From positions 99,418 through 163,417 of the forward strand of contig NZ_CP050253.1 in the NCBI RefSeq assembly GCF_011745665.1: 64,000 nucleotides of DNA, in the 5' to 3' direction. Every line of letters begins with the position of its first letter. The first letter of the stretch is position 1. Source of the stretch: Zophobihabitans entericus (GTDB lineage Bacteria; Pseudomonadota; Gammaproteobacteria; Enterobacterales; Orbaceae). Below, one piece after another: positions 30,082 through 40,395 of this stretch. A model generated the notes under the pieces. It was not told the DNA's origin. It ran no database searches and saw nothing but the letters and a program-made list of their open reading frames with translations. The position numbers and the translations under genes were made by a program.

Positions 30082-30627
30082 TTAGAATTTAGCTGCCCAA
30101 TCCGCATATGCGTTAATAAAGCTTCCTAAGAATTGTTTGCTTTTCTCGTTGATTTGACCTTGTTCATCAAATGCTTGTGCTACGTTACCAAAATAAGCTT
30201 CTGGTTGTTGTAGGATTGGCATATCAAGGAATACAAGTGGTTGACGCAGATGATGATTTGCACCAAAACCGCCAATAGCACCCGGTGAAACAGAAATAAT
30301 TGCCGCCGGTTTTTTAGCCCAGACACTTTTACCATATGGACGTGAACCAACATCAAGTGCGTTTTTGATCGCAGCAGGATAAGAACGGTTATACTCAGGT
30401 GTTACAAAAATAACGCCAGCTGATGCTGCAATTTCCTGACGGAAACGTGTATAAGCTGCTGGTGGATTTGCACCATCAATATCTTCGTTATAAAGAGGTA
30501 GATCACCAATTTCAACGATGTTTAATTTTAATGATGCTGGGGCTATTTGTTGTAATACCTTCGCAACTTTACGATTGTATGAATCTTTACGCAGACTACC
30601 GACAACTACAGCAATTGATTTACTCAT
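30082..30627 (-). CDS. NAD(P)H-dependent FMN reductase, ChrR/YieF-like
   Basis: Flavodoxin-like quinone/azo reductase of 181 residues. The FMN-binding loop GSLRKDSYNRKVAKVL is at about 10-25, with TPEYNRSYPAAIKNALDVGSRPYG at about 74-98, typical of the ChrR/YieF group. These enzymes reduce quinones by two electrons and, incidentally, chromate. The substrate is inferred only. AAGGAG lies before the ATG. It stands downstream of dps behind a terminator, two genes of oxidative-stress character side by side. Confidence 0.88.
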   Translation of the reverse strand: MSKSIAVVVGSLRKDSYNRKVAKVLQQIAPASLKLNIVEIGDLPLYNEDIDGANPPAAYTRFRQEIAASAGVIFVTPEYNRSYPAAIKNALDVGSRPYGKSVWAKKPAAIISVSPGAIGGFGANHHLRQPLVFLDMPILQQPEAYFGNVAQAFDEQGQINEKSKQFLGSFINAYADWAAKF

Positions 30628-30649
30628 ATAACAACTCCTTTTTGTTATT

Positions 30650-30686
30650 CTAAATAAATAAAGGTAGCCGGGACTCAGCTACCTTT
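30650..30686 (-). terminator. Terminator of dps
   Basis: AAAGGTAGC/GCTACCTTT stem (30660-30668 with 30678-30686); the minus-strand 3' side continues ATTTATTTAG. Confidence 0.7.
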
Positions 30687-30709
30687 GATTGATAAATCCT
30701 GATAAGAAA

Positions 30710-31375
30710 TTAGTGACCAGATGAATCCGGTTTACGGCCTGCTTCAAATAAGAACCATGCACGACGCTCTGCTTCATCTAACCAGCCATCAATAAGACCT
30801 GATGTACCTGTGTCATTATATTGATCACACACATTATGTGCTTCACGTAGACGAGAAACTAATGCAATGTTGTCCTGGCAAAGTTCAGCAAGCATATCTG
30901 AGGGCTCTACATAGTTTGCATCATTGTCATCAATACGTTGTAATTTAGCGATGTGACCAATTGAACGTAAAGTCATACCACCTAATTTACGTACACGTTC
31001 AGCAATAGCATCAGTCATAGCAAATAGCTCTGCACCTTGTTCATCAAACATTAAATGGAAATCACGGAAATGAGGGCCACTTACATGCCAATGGAAGTTT
31101 TTAGTTTTTAGGTATAACGCAAACACGTCTGCAAGGATAGCATTCATTGCCGCAGAAATATCACGAGATGCTTCTTTACCTAAATCAGTAGGGATAACTA
31201 GTGATGCTCTTTGTAAACCTTGAACTTTAGCTTTATCGATTACTTTTTTAGCTGCTGCTGGTGCTGCTTTTGCCGGTGCTGCTTTTGCTTTTACTGGCGC
31301 TGCTTTTTTTGGAGCTGCTGCTTTCTTAGCAGTAGTCTTAGCTGCACTTTTCACTGTAGTTGCACTTTTAGCCAT
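30710..31375 (-). CDS. dps: Dps ferritin-like DNA-protection protein with Lys/Ala-rich N-terminal tail
   Basis: Dodecameric mini-ferritin that oxidises Fe2+ with peroxide and can coat DNA; 221 residues against 167 in E. coli. Ferroxidase residues are His95, His107, Asp111, Asp122 and Glu126, with the same spacing as E. coli His51, His63, Asp67, Asp78 and Glu82. The extra ~44 residues are all N-terminal: residues 1-50 are mainly Ala, Lys and Pro, resembling a histone H1 tail. This should strengthen DNA binding (inference). AAGGAG precedes the ATG. Confidence 0.93.
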   Translation of the reverse strand: MAKSATTVKSAAKTTAKKAAAPKKAAPVKAKAAPAKAAPAAAKKVIDKAKVQGLQRASLVIPTDLGKEASRDISAAMNAILADVFALYLKTKNFHWHVSGPHFRDFHLMFDEQGAELFAMTDAIAERVRKLGGMTLRSIGHIAKLQRIDDNDANYVEPSDMLAELCQDNIALVSRLREAHNVCDQYNDTGTSGLIDGWLDEAERRAWFLFEAGRKPDSSGH

Positions 31376-31556
31376 AGTAAATCTCCTTAATATAACTTAG
31401 TGGCATTAGTATAAATTCATAAGTAATGTTAAATAACTATATACAAAATTACATCTAATTAGATCTAGTGTCCAGTAATATAAAACAATTTATGTCTATC
31501 AATGCTATATCCATAAACTATAAGCTTTATCTACTGATTTCAGTGCTTAGAAAAAC

Positions 31557-33044
31557 TTATTTGACATCCTTTAATTCTTTAAGTTTGCGCGTGAGAGTAT
31601 TACGCCCCCAGCCCAGTATCTGAGCCGCATCCTGCTTGTGTCCATGGGTATATTGTAGGGTAGCTTCCAGCATAATTTTTTCAACCTGATTTACGACTTC
31701 CGGTAGAATATTCTGTTTACCATCAGTCAGGGCCTGTTTTGTCCATGTATGTAGCAGGGTCTGCCAGGTTGCAATATCTAAATTATCAGTGATGACCGAT
31801 GGTTCAGTTTTGGTTATCATACCTTCTGTAGGTCTGGTCAAAGTTTTATCCTGATAGATCTCTGGTGGTAAATCCTGTACCAAAACCTCCTGACTGGATG
31901 ACATCACCGTGATCCAGCGACAAATATTTTCCAGCTGACGTACATTCCCCGGCCAGTTGAACTGACATAGCATTTCAATTGCTTCCGGACTTAATATTTT
32001 AGTTTCAACACCGAGTTCTTGTGCCGTTGTTTGTAAAAAATGCATAGCCAGTCTTGGAATATCTTCAGCACGTTCACGTAACGGTGGCAACAAGATGCGA
32101 ATGACATTTAAACGATGAAATAGATCTTCCCGAAATAATCCCTCTTTAACTCTGGCTTCCAGATTTTGATGCGTTGCAGCGATAATACGTACATCAACTT
32201 TGATCGGCGCATAACCACCAATTCGATAAAATTGACCATCAGCCAGCACACGTAGCAATCTTGTCTGTACATCTAGCGGCATATCACCAATTTCATCTAA
32301 AAACAACGTGCCCCCATTTGCCTGTTCAAAGCGCCCCTGACGAATCTGGCTGGCACCGGTAAAGGCGCCTTTTTCATGACCAAAAAGCTCAGATTCAATT
32401 AAATCTTTAGGGATAGCTGCCATATTAATAGCAATAAAAGGTGCTTTAGCCCTTGGACTATGTTGATGCAACGCCTGAGCTACCAGCTCTTTACCTGTTC
32501 CTGATTCACCATTAATTAAGACACTAATTGATGACTTAGACAAACGGCCAATAATTCTAAATACATCCTGCATCGCCGGCGCTTCACCAATAATACCGGC
32601 GCTGGCTTTCGTGAACTCTGTTTGCGCGATCTTCTGCTCCTGAGAATGCAAAATTGAACGCTCAACCAGCGAGATAACTTCATCCACATCAAATGGTTTA
32701 GGAATATAATCAAACGCACCTTTTTGATAAGCACTCACTGCCGCATCTAAATCAGAATGGGCGGTCATAATGATCACAGGAATAGCAGGAAAGCTCTCTT
32801 TAACTTGTTGTAGTAAAGTTAATCCATCAATACCCGGCATACGGATATCAGAAATAATTACCGCCGGCTTGGTGCTATTATGCAATAGCACATCCAGAAC
32901 CGCCTGACCGGTTTCAAAACAGACACATTGAAAACCTGCGTGAGTGAGTGCGCGATCAAGCACCCAACGAATAGAACTATCGTCATCAACGATCCAGACT
33001 GTTTGTGGGTTTGATAAAGTTGTGGACTCTATATTACGTTCCAT
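31557..33044 (-). CDS. glnG: Nitrogen regulator NtrC (sigma-54 activator)
   Basis: Response regulator that activates sigma-54 promoters under nitrogen limitation; 495 residues from ATG 33044, preceded by GAGGTG (an upstream in-frame ATG is not supported). Receiver with Asp66 in SDIRMPG, AAA+ domain with Walker A GESGTGKE, the sigma-54 contact loop GAFTGA and [11 protein letters not shown] Fis-type helix-turn-helix ([17 protein letters not shown]) forms the C-terminus. ntrB ends 8 bp upstream of its start. Confidence 0.97.
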   Translation of the reverse strand: MERNIESTTLSNPQTVWIVDDDSSIRWVLDRALTHAGFQCVCFETGQAVLDVLLHNSTKPAVIISDIRMPGIDGLTLLQQVKESFPAIPVIIMTAHSDLDAAVSAYQKGAFDYIPKPFDVDEVISLVERSILHSQEQKIAQTEFTKASAGIIGEAPAMQDVFRIIGRLSKSSISVLINGESGTGKELVAQALHQHSPRAKAPFIAINMAAIPKDLIESELFGHEKGAFTGASQIRQGRFEQANGGTLFLDEIGDMPLDVQTRLLRVLADGQFYRIGGYAPIKVDVRIIAATHQNLEARVKEGLFREDLFHRLNVIRILLPPLRERAEDIPRLAMHFLQTTAQELGVETKILSPEAIEMLCQFNWPGNVRQLENICRWITVMSSSQEVLVQDLPPEIYQDKTLTRPTEGMITKTEPSVITDNLDIATWQTLLHTWTKQALTDGKQNILPEVVNQVEKIMLEATLQYTHGHKQDAAQILGWGRNTLTRKLKELKDVK

Positions 33045-33052
33045 AGTACACC

Positions 33053-34102
33053 TCACTGACGAATTGGCAGGTAAATAGAAAATTCTGTATGACCTGGCCA
33101 ACTATTAAATTCGATTTTACCCTGATGTTGATCAATCAGATTACGAGCAATAGATAAGCCCAGACCCGAGCCACCTTCATGCCCACTCACCATAGGGTAG
33201 AACATAGTATCTTGCAGATGAACCGGAATACCCGGACCATTATCTTCAATATCAATCCGGGCACACAGACGATAACGCTGTCCATGTAATGTCACCTGAA
33301 ATGCCGTTCGGGTACGCAAAATTAGCGTACCGCCATCAGGCGTTAGTGCCTGCAGGGCATTTCTGCTGATATTGAGAATAACTTGTTCCAGCTGTTCAGC
33401 ATCATGTACCAGTTCTGGCAAACTAGGATCATAATCCCGAATAAGTTGTACATTAGCTGGTTTTTCTATTTTCAGTAATGCATAGATATGCTCGATAGAT
33501 CTATGAATATTCTGAATTTTCTTTTCAGGTAAATGCTGTGGTCCAAGCAGACGATCGACCAGATTTCTTAACCTGTCCGCCTGAGCAATAATAATTTGTG
33601 TATATTCTTGCAACTCTTTTTGCGGTAGCTCACGTTCCAGTAACTGGGCAGCACCGCGCAGTCCACCAAGAGGGTTTTTGATCTCGTGTGCGAGACCACG
33701 AATCAGCTCTCTGGCTGCAGTTTGCTGAGCTTGTTGCAATTGTTCCTGACTGAGTCTTTTTTGGTTATTTAACTGCGACATTTCCATTAGAATTTGGCCA
33801 TCACGAAGTGGCTGAGCAGTGAGAGTCAAACTATAAAACTGACCGTTTACCACCAAATTAACTTCATTATCAGTAAAACCCTGACCTTGTGCTAAAGTAC
33901 TTTGTAACAGAGAAACATCTAATGATAAATAACTGAAAATATCAGGGAAATAGCTCCCTTGTAATTTTCGGGAGCTTTGCGATAAGAGTTGTTGTGCTGC
34001 CGGATTAACATATTGAATCTCTAAATGTTCATCCAGTAAAAGAATATTGGTTAACATAGAGTTAAGAATGATTTCAGCATCTGACACAGCGTCTAATGTC
34101 AT
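33053..34102 (-). CDS. glnL: Nitrogen sensor kinase NtrB
   Basis: Soluble histidine kinase/phosphatase that controls NtrC and receives the PII signal; 349 residues as in E. coli. A PAS domain occupies about residues 10-110, the H-box is [20 protein letters not shown] with His139, and the ATP-binding domain shows [20 protein letters not shown] and [10 protein letters not shown]. It follows glnA by 68 bp without a clear terminator, so glnA-ntrB-ntrC is probably one operon with an internal promoter. Confidence 0.97.
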   Translation of the reverse strand: MTLDAVSDAEIILNSMLTNILLLDEHLEIQYVNPAAQQLLSQSSRKLQGSYFPDIFSYLSLDVSLLQSTLAQGQGFTDNEVNLVVNGQFYSLTLTAQPLRDGQILMEMSQLNNQKRLSQEQLQQAQQTAARELIRGLAHEIKNPLGGLRGAAQLLERELPQKELQEYTQIIIAQADRLRNLVDRLLGPQHLPEKKIQNIHRSIEHIYALLKIEKPANVQLIRDYDPSLPELVHDAEQLEQVILNISRNALQALTPDGGTLILRTRTAFQVTLHGQRYRLCARIDIEDNGPGIPVHLQDTMFYPMVSGHEGGSGLGLSIARNLIDQHQGKIEFNSWPGHTEFSIYLPIRQ

Positions 34103-34132
34103 CGTTCCTCCTTAACTCTGTCATCCATTTAC

Positions 34133-34160
34133 ATTATCATAAAATATTCAATAAAATCAA
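34133..34160 (-). promoter_or_regulatory. Possible sigma-70 promoter of ntrBC
   Basis: Minus strand TTGATT (34160-34155), 16-bp spacer, GATAAT (34138-34133), located about 30 bp before the ntrB start in the glnA-ntrB gap. Judged on sequence match only. Confidence 0.35.
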
Positions 34161-34170
34161 TAAGTTACAA

Positions 34171-35580
34171 TTAACAACTATAATACATTTCAAACTCAAC
34201 CGGATGTGGAGTCATATTCACACGAGCAACATCGGCCTTTTTCATCTTAATATAAGCATCGATGGCGTCAGACGTAAATACATTACCACGCGTTAAGAAT
34301 TCTCGATCCTGATCAAGTTCGTGTAGCGCTTCTTCCAGTGAGCCTGCAACAGTTGGAATTAATTTAGACTCTTCCGGCGGTAAATCATAAAGGTTTTTAT
34401 CCATCGCATCACCCGGGTGAATCTTATTCATAATCCCATCAAGACCAGCCATTAATTGTGCTGCAAATGCTAAATATGGATTCGCTACTGGATCTGGGAA
34501 GCGCACTTCAATACGACGAGCTTTAGCGCTTGATACAACAGGAATACGAATTGAAGCAGAACGGTTACGTGCAGAATAAGCAAGCATAACTGGCGCTTCA
34601 TAACCAGGAACTAAACGTTTATATGAGTTAGTTGATGGGTTAGTAAATGCGTTCAGTGCTTTAGCATGCTTGATGATCCCACCGATATAAAACAGCGCCA
34701 TCTCAGACATACCAGCATATTTATCACCAGCAAACAGGTTCACACCATCTTTTGACAACGATTGATGGCAGTGCATACCTGAACCGTTATCACCAAACAT
34801 TGGTTTTGGCATAAAAGTCGCTGTTTTACCAAATTCGTGAGCAACATTGTGTACCACGTATTTATAGATTTGTACTTCATCGGCTTTTTTGGTCAGGGTA
34901 TTAAAACGACAAGCGATTTCGTTTTGACCTGCTGTTGCAACTTCATGGTGATGTGCTTCAACCACTAAACCAAGTTGTTCCATAATCAGACACATGGTGG
35001 AACGAATATCTTGTGAAGAATCGACTGGTGGAACTGGGAAGTAACCACCTTTCACACCAGGGCGATGGCCTTTATTACCTTCTTCATATTTAGTTCCTGA
35101 ATTCCAGGCAGCTTCGATATCATCGATATGGACATAGCAACCCGACATCGGCGAACCAAAACGAATGTCATCAAACAGGAAAAATTCTGGTTCAGGTCCA
35201 AAAATAACGGTATCGGCAATACCAGTTGAACGTAGATACTCTTCAGCACGGCGTGCGATTGAACGAGGATCGCGGTCATAACCCTGGAATGTACCCGGCT
35301 CTAAAATGTCGCAACGAATAGTCATCGTTGAATCTTCATAAAATGGGTCAATTGCTGCTGTTTCTGTATCAGGCATTAGCACCATGTCAGACTCATTGAT
35401 ACCTTTCCACCCTGGAAGAGAAGAGCCATCAAACATTTTGCCTTCTTCAAAAAAATCAGCATCAATTTGGTTAACAGGAATTGTTAAATGATGTTCCTTA
35501 CCTTTGGTATCTGTAAAACGCAGATCGACAAATTTAACATCATTCTCTTTAATCATTGCCAGAACTTTTTGTGTAGACAT
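34171..35580 (-). CDS. glnA: Glutamine synthetase type I
   Basis: Assimilates ammonia into glutamine; a dodecameric enzyme of 469 residues as in E. coli. Signatures include [19 protein letters not shown], the ATP region [17 protein letters not shown] and NRSASIRIP. The adenylylation-site Tyr is in NLYDLPPEE near residue 398, so regulation by GlnE adenylylation (GSI-beta type) is expected. It is transcribed first in the glnA-ntrB-ntrC set, with a sigma-54 promoter and NtrC dyad upstream. Confidence 0.98.
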   Translation of the reverse strand: MSTQKVLAMIKENDVKFVDLRFTDTKGKEHHLTIPVNQIDADFFEEGKMFDGSSLPGWKGINESDMVLMPDTETAAIDPFYEDSTMTIRCDILEPGTFQGYDRDPRSIARRAEEYLRSTGIADTVIFGPEPEFFLFDDIRFGSPMSGCYVHIDDIEAAWNSGTKYEEGNKGHRPGVKGGYFPVPPVDSSQDIRSTMCLIMEQLGLVVEAHHHEVATAGQNEIACRFNTLTKKADEVQIYKYVVHNVAHEFGKTATFMPKPMFGDNGSGMHCHQSLSKDGVNLFAGDKYAGMSEMALFYIGGIIKHAKALNAFTNPSTNSYKRLVPGYEAPVMLAYSARNRSASIRIPVVSSAKARRIEVRFPDPVANPYLAFAAQLMAGLDGIMNKIHPGDAMDKNLYDLPPEESKLIPTVAGSLEEALHELDQDREFLTRGNVFTSDAIDAYIKMKKADVARVNMTPHPVEFEMYYSC

Positions 35581-35645
35581 AATGTACTCTCCAAATCAGG
35601 ATACTAAATAATTGTATGGGCATAATTCCGTAGTCATTGTAAATA

Positions 35646-35661
35646 TGCAAAAACAATGCCA
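35646..35661 (-). promoter_or_regulatory. Sigma-54 (-24/-12) promoter of glnA
   Basis: Minus strand TGGCATTGTTTTTGCA. GG (35660-35659) and GC (35648-35647) are separated by exactly 10 bases, the invariant sigma-54 spacing. It lies about 65 bp before the glnA ATG. Confidence 0.75.
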
Positions 35662-35778
35662 GCTTCATTTTTAGGCTGCGCTCTATTTGTTTTTTACCTT
35701 TTATCGTTAGCCGGAACCCTACTTTTTTTTATAAACATGCCAGTAAATATATTTTATCATGCACCAACAATATACGTA

Positions 35779-35795
35779 AGCACCAATTTAGTGCA
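35779..35795. promoter_or_regulatory. NtrC-binding dyad (enhancer) of glnA
   Basis: AGCACCA-ATT-TAGTGCA matches TGCACCA-N3-TGGTGCA at 12 of 14 half-site bases. It lies about 125-150 bp upstream of the -24/-12 element, the range seen for the E. coli glnA enhancer. A lone TGCACCA half-site is adjacent at 35760-35766. Confidence 0.65.
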
Positions 35796-35931
35796 ATCAC
35801 TTTACAAATAAGCTTAATAAATAACTTTACTGGTGGTTTTACTGCCTTTGATGTTAAAAACAAGGGTAAATAGACAAACAGAATATGAAAAGAAATACCG
35901 ACATATCAATGTGCAGGACTATATTTTGGGA

Positions 35932-35948
35932 TATAATACCGCTATAAT
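35932..35948 (+). promoter_or_regulatory. Tandem TATAAT elements before yibN
   Basis: Two perfect TATAAT hexamers (35932-35937 and 35943-35948) precede yibN by 50-67 bp. Neither has a good -35, so this is a weak assignment. With the glnA control sites it accounts for what is recognisable in the 418-bp glnA-yibN gap. Confidence 0.35.
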
Positions 35949-35998
35949 CACTCACTTTAATTGATATAACTAATATAATCGACAGGTAAAAGAATCTT

Positions 35999-36439
35999 AT
36001 GGACTTTGTTAATGAACTTCTTCCGTTTGTAAAAAATCATCCAATCCTATCACTAGGCTGGCTGGCAATATTCGTAGCAATTATTCATTTAACTATTAAA
36101 AGTAAATTTTCTAAAGTGACACAAATTACTAATGGCATAGCAGTTAATCTAATGAATAAAGAAGAAGCCGTGATTGTCGATATTCGTAATGCTGATAATT
36201 TTAAACGTGGTCACATTACAGGTTCACATAATATCCTGCCAGTCGATATTAAAAATAATAGTATCAAGCAGATTGAAAAATTCAAAACAAACCCAATTAT
36301 TGTTACATGTGATAATGGTATGAGCGCTGTGGCCTCTGGTGAAATTTTAGCAAAACTTGGTTTTGAAAAGGTCTATGCGCTAAAAGACGGTATCGCAGGC
36401 TGGAATGGTGAAAACTTACCACTAGTCAAAAGTAAATAA
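35999..36439 (+). CDS. yibN: Membrane-anchored rhodanese-domain protein YibN
   Basis: A 146-residue protein with one N-terminal membrane segment (about 17-32) and a single rhodanese domain facing the cytoplasm. The sulfur-carrying Cys is in [10 protein letters not shown] and the domain ends [13 protein letters not shown]. Precise function unknown. In E. coli yibN is followed by grxC, secB and gpsA; here grxC is missing and secB follows 23 bp downstream. Confidence 0.93.
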   Translation: MDFVNELLPFVKNHPILSLGWLAIFVAIIHLTIKSKFSKVTQITNGIAVNLMNKEEAVIVDIRNADNFKRGHITGSHNILPVDIKNNSIKQIEKFKTNPIIVTCDNGMSAVASGEILAKLGFEKVYALKDGIAGWNGENLPLVKSK

Positions 36440-36462
36440 TAAAAAGGAATAAAGGATCAACC

Positions 36463-36951
36463 ATGACCGAACAAACTAATACTCAACCAGAAGCTAATTT
36501 TGCCATTCAACGTATCTACATCAAAGATGTGTCTTTTGAAACGCCAAATTCTCCGGCCATTTTCCAAAAAGAATGGAAACCTGCGATGAATATTGAGATG
36601 AATTCAGCTTCTCAACAACTGGCAGAGAACGTATTTGAAGTATCTCTACGCATTACCTTAACGACCAAATCTGGCGATGACACAGCTTATATCTGTGAAG
36701 TAACTCAGGCAGGTATCTTCTCTGTCGCAGGTATCGAAGGCAATCAATTAGCTCACTGTCTAGGTGCGTATTGCCCAAATATTTTATTCCCATATGCACG
36801 TGAAACCATTGCAACTTTAGTGAATAAAGGTACGTTCCAGGCGATCAATTTAGATCCAGTTAACTTTGATGCACTATTTATGAACTACTTACAACAACAG
36901 CAACAACAAGCTGAAGGTGTACCACCTGCAGGTAATGAAAGTATTCAATAA
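36463..36951 (+). CDS. secB: Protein-export chaperone SecB
   Basis: Tetrameric cytoplasmic chaperone that keeps preproteins unfolded and hands them to SecA; 162 residues (E. coli 155). Typical sequence: [17 protein letters not shown] at the N-terminus, then [21 protein letters not shown] and [15 protein letters not shown]. It ends in a Gln-rich tail. SD AAAGGA precedes the ATG, and gpsA begins 15 bp later. Confidence 0.97.
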   Translation: MTEQTNTQPEANFAIQRIYIKDVSFETPNSPAIFQKEWKPAMNIEMNSASQQLAENVFEVSLRITLTTKSGDDTAYICEVTQAGIFSVAGIEGNQLAHCLGAYCPNILFPYARETIATLVNKGTFQAINLDPVNFDALFMNYLQQQQQQAEGVPPAGNESIQ

Positions 36952-36966
36952 ACAAAGGCCATTAAG

Positions 36967-37986
36967 ATGGAAAGACAAGCAACTGTAACAGTTTTAGGTT
37001 CTGGTTCTTATGGAACATCCTTAGCGATTTTACTTGCTCGTAATGGCCATCCGGTCATTCTCTGGGGACATGAACCAGAGAAAGTCGCTCAGTTAGCCGC
37101 TGAGCGCAAAAATCAACAATTTCTACCTGATATTACTTTCCCTGATCTTTTGCAAATGGAAAGTAGCCTGGAAAAAGCCGTTCAGGCCTCTTCTATTATA
37201 CTTATCGTCGTTCCAAGCCACGCTTTTGGCGATGTCTTAAGTAAGATGAAGCCTTTCCTGCGCCCTGATACCAAAATTGTCTGGGCAACTAAAGGACTTG
37301 AACCAGATACTGGCCGTTTGTTACAAGACGTGGCGAGAGATATTTTAGGTAATGCTATTCCTTTAGCGGTAATTTCTGGCCCTACTTTTGCTAAAGAAGT
37401 CGCTGCCGGCTTACCAACAGCCGTTACCATCGCTTCTACTGATGCTAATTTCTTAACTGAAGTACAAGAGCTATTCCATTGCAGTAAAAGTTTCCGGGTT
37501 TATAGCAGTGCTGATTTTATCGGTGTTCAGCTTGGCGGAGCGGTAAAAAATGTTATCGCCATTGGTGCAGGCCTTTCCGATGGAATGGGCTTTGGTGCCA
37601 ATTCAAGAACAGCATTAATTACCCGTGGACTGGCTGAACTCATGCGTTTAGGTACAGCACTTGGTGCAGATCCAGCAACGTTTATGGGAATGGCAGGTCT
37701 TGGTGATTTAGTCCTGACTTGTACTGATAATCAGTCACGTAATCGTCGTTTTGGTCTGTTGCTTGGTCAGAATAAATCCATTGAGGAAGCTCAGGAGATC
37801 ATTCAACAAGTGGTAGAAGGTTACCGGAACACCAAAGAAGTCTGGCTGTTAGCACAAAAATATCATGTTGATATGCCGATCACAGAACAAATTTATCAAG
37901 TTTTATATTGTGGTAAAGATCCGAAAAAAGCGGCTATGGATTTACTTGGTCGTAACCAGAAAAATGAATTAAAAACAGATAAATAG
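36967..37986 (+). CDS. gpsA: Glycerol-3-phosphate dehydrogenase [NAD(P)+]
   Basis: Reduces dihydroxyacetone phosphate to sn-glycerol-3-phosphate for phospholipid synthesis; 339 residues as in E. coli. Dinucleotide-binding loop [19 protein letters not shown] at about 9-27, the catalytic-lysine region [21 protein letters not shown], and [20 protein letters not shown]. Part of the yibN-secB-gpsA-cysE run. Confidence 0.97.
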   Translation: MERQATVTVLGSGSYGTSLAILLARNGHPVILWGHEPEKVAQLAAERKNQQFLPDITFPDLLQMESSLEKAVQASSIILIVVPSHAFGDVLSKMKPFLRPDTKIVWATKGLEPDTGRLLQDVARDILGNAIPLAVISGPTFAKEVAAGLPTAVTIASTDANFLTEVQELFHCSKSFRVYSSADFIGVQLGGAVKNVIAIGAGLSDGMGFGANSRTALITRGLAELMRLGTALGADPATFMGMAGLGDLVLTCTDNQSRNRRFGLLLGQNKSIEEAQEIIQQVVEGYRNTKEVWLLAQKYHVDMPITEQIYQVLYCGKDPKKAAMDLLGRNQKNELKTDK

Positions 37987-38034
37987 TTTATCTCTACAAT
38001 ATACATACTAAGCATCGCTGCGGAGTGATCCTTT

Positions 38035-38829
38035 ATGAATTTAAAAAAAGCGTCTATCGCGCCTAAACAAATCTGGCAAAGTATTCGCAAAGAGGCTTTA
38101 GAGCTGGTTGAGAATGAACCAATGCTCGCCAGTTACTTCCATGCAACACTACTTAATCATGATAATTTTGGTAGTGCGCTGAGCTATATTCTGGCTAATA
38201 AATTAAGTACTGATGTCATGCCAGCAATTGATATTCGTGAAATGATCTCTCAGACTTATAAACAAAATCCAGATATTATTCAGGCTGCTATCAAAGATAT
38301 TTCAGCAGTTTATGTCAGAGACCCGGCAGTTCATTTCTATTCAACACCACTACTGTATTTTAAAGGTTATCTGGCTTTGCAGGCTTATCGCATCGCTCAC
38401 TGGCTCTGGAAACAAGAGCGTATTCCGTTGGCAATTTTCTTACAAAGTCAAATTGCAGTGGTGTTGGGTGTTGATATTCACCCTGCCGCCAGAATTGGCT
38501 GTGGTGTGATGTTTGACCATGCTACAGGTATTGTCATTGGTGAAACTGCAGTGGTTGAAGATGATGTTTCTATTCTGCAATCAGTAACACTGGGTGGTAC
38601 AGGTAAAGAGAGTGGTGATCGTCATCCAAAAATCCGTGAAGGTGTAATGATAGGTGCCAATGCAACCATTCTGGGTAATATCGAGATCGGTAAAGGCGCT
38701 AAAATCGGTGCCGGTTCCGTCGTACTTGAATCGATTCCACCTCATACAACTGCGGCGGGTGTTCCGGCTAAAGTTATCGGTTGCCCGGGTTGTGATAAGC
38801 CTGCTTTAGACATGAATCAGAATCTGTAA
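38035..38829 (+). CDS. cysE: Serine O-acetyltransferase
   Basis: First step of cysteine synthesis, making O-acetylserine; 264 residues (E. coli 273). An N-terminal alpha-helical domain precedes a left-handed beta-helix with DIHPAARIGCGVMFDHATGIVIGE; the catalytic His pair is in this region. The C-terminal tail, which binds CysK in the synthase complex, ends MNQNL rather than the usual Ile, so complex formation might differ (inference). It follows gpsA by 48 bp and ends at a terminator. Confidence 0.95.
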   Translation: MNLKKASIAPKQIWQSIRKEALELVENEPMLASYFHATLLNHDNFGSALSYILANKLSTDVMPAIDIREMISQTYKQNPDIIQAAIKDISAVYVRDPAVHFYSTPLLYFKGYLALQAYRIAHWLWKQERIPLAIFLQSQIAVVLGVDIHPAARIGCGVMFDHATGIVIGETAVVEDDVSILQSVTLGGTGKESGDRHPKIREGVMIGANATILGNIEIGKGAKIGAGSVVLESIPPHTTAAGVPAKVIGCPGCDKPALDMNQNL

Positions 38830-38848
38830 TATCTTACTCGTTAATGAA

Positions 38849-38876
38849 AAATGCACGTGTTCACGTGCATTTTTTT
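38849..38876. terminator. Terminator between cysE and mscS
   Basis: ATGCACGTG/CACGTGCAT stem (38851-38859 with 38862-38870), followed by six T on the plus strand and preceded by A residues, so it may also serve mscS. Confidence 0.85.
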
Positions 38877-38893
38877 ATGTCTGAAAATATAAA

Positions 38894-39790
38894 CTAATTA
38901 ATATTTGGATCTGCCGCAACTGTAGTTGGATTGCCTGACACGTGTTGCATATTACCATTATCCACAGAACTGAAGTTTAACTCCATTGTTGGGTAAGGGA
39001 TACCAATATTATGGTTATCCAATTCTGTCTTAATGTTTTCAAGCAGTTGAGCACGTACAGAACCGTAATTATCATTCAGCACCCAAACCTGCACGACAAA
39101 ATTGAGCGATGAGCTAGCCAGCTCATCCAAACGGATGGTCACCGCCCTGTCCATCTGAATATTGTCAGTCTTATGAATAGCTTTGAGCAGGACGTCTTTG
39201 ACCAGTTCAAGACTGGCGTTATATTCCACACCAATAATCAAATCAATACGACGATTAGGATCTCGACTATAGTTAATGATATTGCCAGCCACAACTTTAC
39301 TATTTGGAATCACCGCTATTTTACCGTCAGGAGTAGAAAGTGTGGTTGAGAAGATTTGGATAGTCTGAACGGTACCAATAATCCCAATATCAATCAATTC
39401 ACCTGATTTAAACGGACGGAAAATAATGAGTAATACACCAGCAGCAAAATTAGATAATGAACCTTGTAGAGCTAAACCAATAGCTAAACCAGCCGCACCT
39501 ACAACCGCAACAATCGAGGCTGTTTGTACGCCAAGCTGTCCCAGCACTGCAATAAGTGTAAAAGCGATAATTGCATAGCGGCTTAAAGTGACAGAAAAAG
39601 AGATTAAAGTTGGTTCTACCTGCCTTCTTAACAATAACCGTTTTAAGAAACGCGAAGCAAATCCGGCAACAAAACGACCGATAATAAAAATAATAATCGC
39701 AAAGAGAATATTGAGTGCATAGCTTACAATAATGTTGTCGTATTTATCTAAGAAAGCAATCGCCTGCTGTTCTATGTTTTCTGTTTCCAT
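38894..39790 (-). CDS. mscS: Small-conductance mechanosensitive channel MscS
   Basis: Heptameric inner-membrane channel that opens on osmotic downshock; 298 residues (E. coli 286). Three membrane segments; the pore-lining TM3 has the Gly/Ala-rich run VAVVGAAGLAIGLALQGSLSNFAAG at about 92-116. The cytoplasmic beta domain shows VIPNSKVVAGNIINYS. The C-terminal ~15 residues are variable. It lies 17 bp past the slmA stop and is probably in the same transcript. Confidence 0.93.
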   Translation of the reverse strand: METENIEQQAIAFLDKYDNIIVSYALNILFAIIIFIIGRFVAGFASRFLKRLLLRRQVEPTLISFSVTLSRYAIIAFTLIAVLGQLGVQTASIVAVVGAAGLAIGLALQGSLSNFAAGVLLIIFRPFKSGELIDIGIIGTVQTIQIFSTTLSTPDGKIAVIPNSKVVAGNIINYSRDPNRRIDLIIGVEYNASLELVKDVLLKAIHKTDNIQMDRAVTIRLDELASSSLNFVVQVWVLNDNYGSVRAQLLENIKTELDNHNIGIPYPTMELNFSSVDNGNMQHVSGNPTTVAADPNIN

Positions 39791-39807
39791 AAGTGATACC
39801 TCCTGAA

Positions 39808-40395
39808 CTAATTTAGCTGTTTGGCCAATAGTAACCAGCGAGTCTCAAACTCTTCTGTTGGCAGATGTTTAAAACCAGAACGAACATATCGAGAAATCAT
39901 TCCTTCACAAAATGCAAGTAATTGACTGGCAAGTAAACGTTCATCATAAGCAAAGCCAGTGCCTTCCCTGATTTTTCGTTCACGTAACACCTGCCGAATT
40001 TGAGTTTCAATTCTCTCAAATAGCTGACTAACCCGTTCTTGCAATAGATCTTGTTCAAACATCAAAGCATGGCCTGTGATAATACGAGCCAGACCTGGAT
40101 TCTTTTCTGAAAATCCTAAAATCAACGCTAAAATTAACCGGATACGATTAAAGGTATCTTTTTCATCCTGTAAAATTAAGTTGATACGGCTCAGTAAGAT
40201 GTCCTCAATATAAGCAATTAAACTTTCAAACATATGCGTTTTACTCGGAAAATGCCGATAAAGGGCTGCTTCAGATACACCAACCGCTGCTGCTAGTTTA
40301 GCGGTGGTAATACGGTGCGCTCCTTCGCTGGACTCTAGCATGGTAGCCAGTGCCTGTAGGATATCTTCCTTGCGATTTTTTCTTTTACCTGTCAC
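39808..40395 (-). CDS. slmA: Nucleoid-occlusion factor SlmA (TetR family)
   Basis: DNA-bound inhibitor of FtsZ ring assembly over the nucleoid; 195 residues (E. coli 198). TetR-type helix-turn-helix [25 protein letters not shown] at about 29-53, and FtsZ-interacting core sequence such as [16 protein letters not shown]. The start is GTG at 40395, inside a 17-bp tandem repeat, and overlaps the stop of a six-codon upstream frame by GTGA. It lies 48 bp past dut, keeping the enteric coaBC-dut-slmA order. Confidence 0.95.
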   Translation of the reverse strand: MTGKRKNRKEDILQALATMLESSEGAHRITTAKLAAAVGVSEAALYRHFPSKTHMFESLIAYIEDILLSRINLILQDEKDTFNRIRLILALILGFSEKNPGLARIITGHALMFEQDLLQERVSQLFERIETQIRQVLRERKIREGTGFAYDERLLASQLLAFCEGMISRYVRSGFKHLPTEEFETRWLLLAKQLN

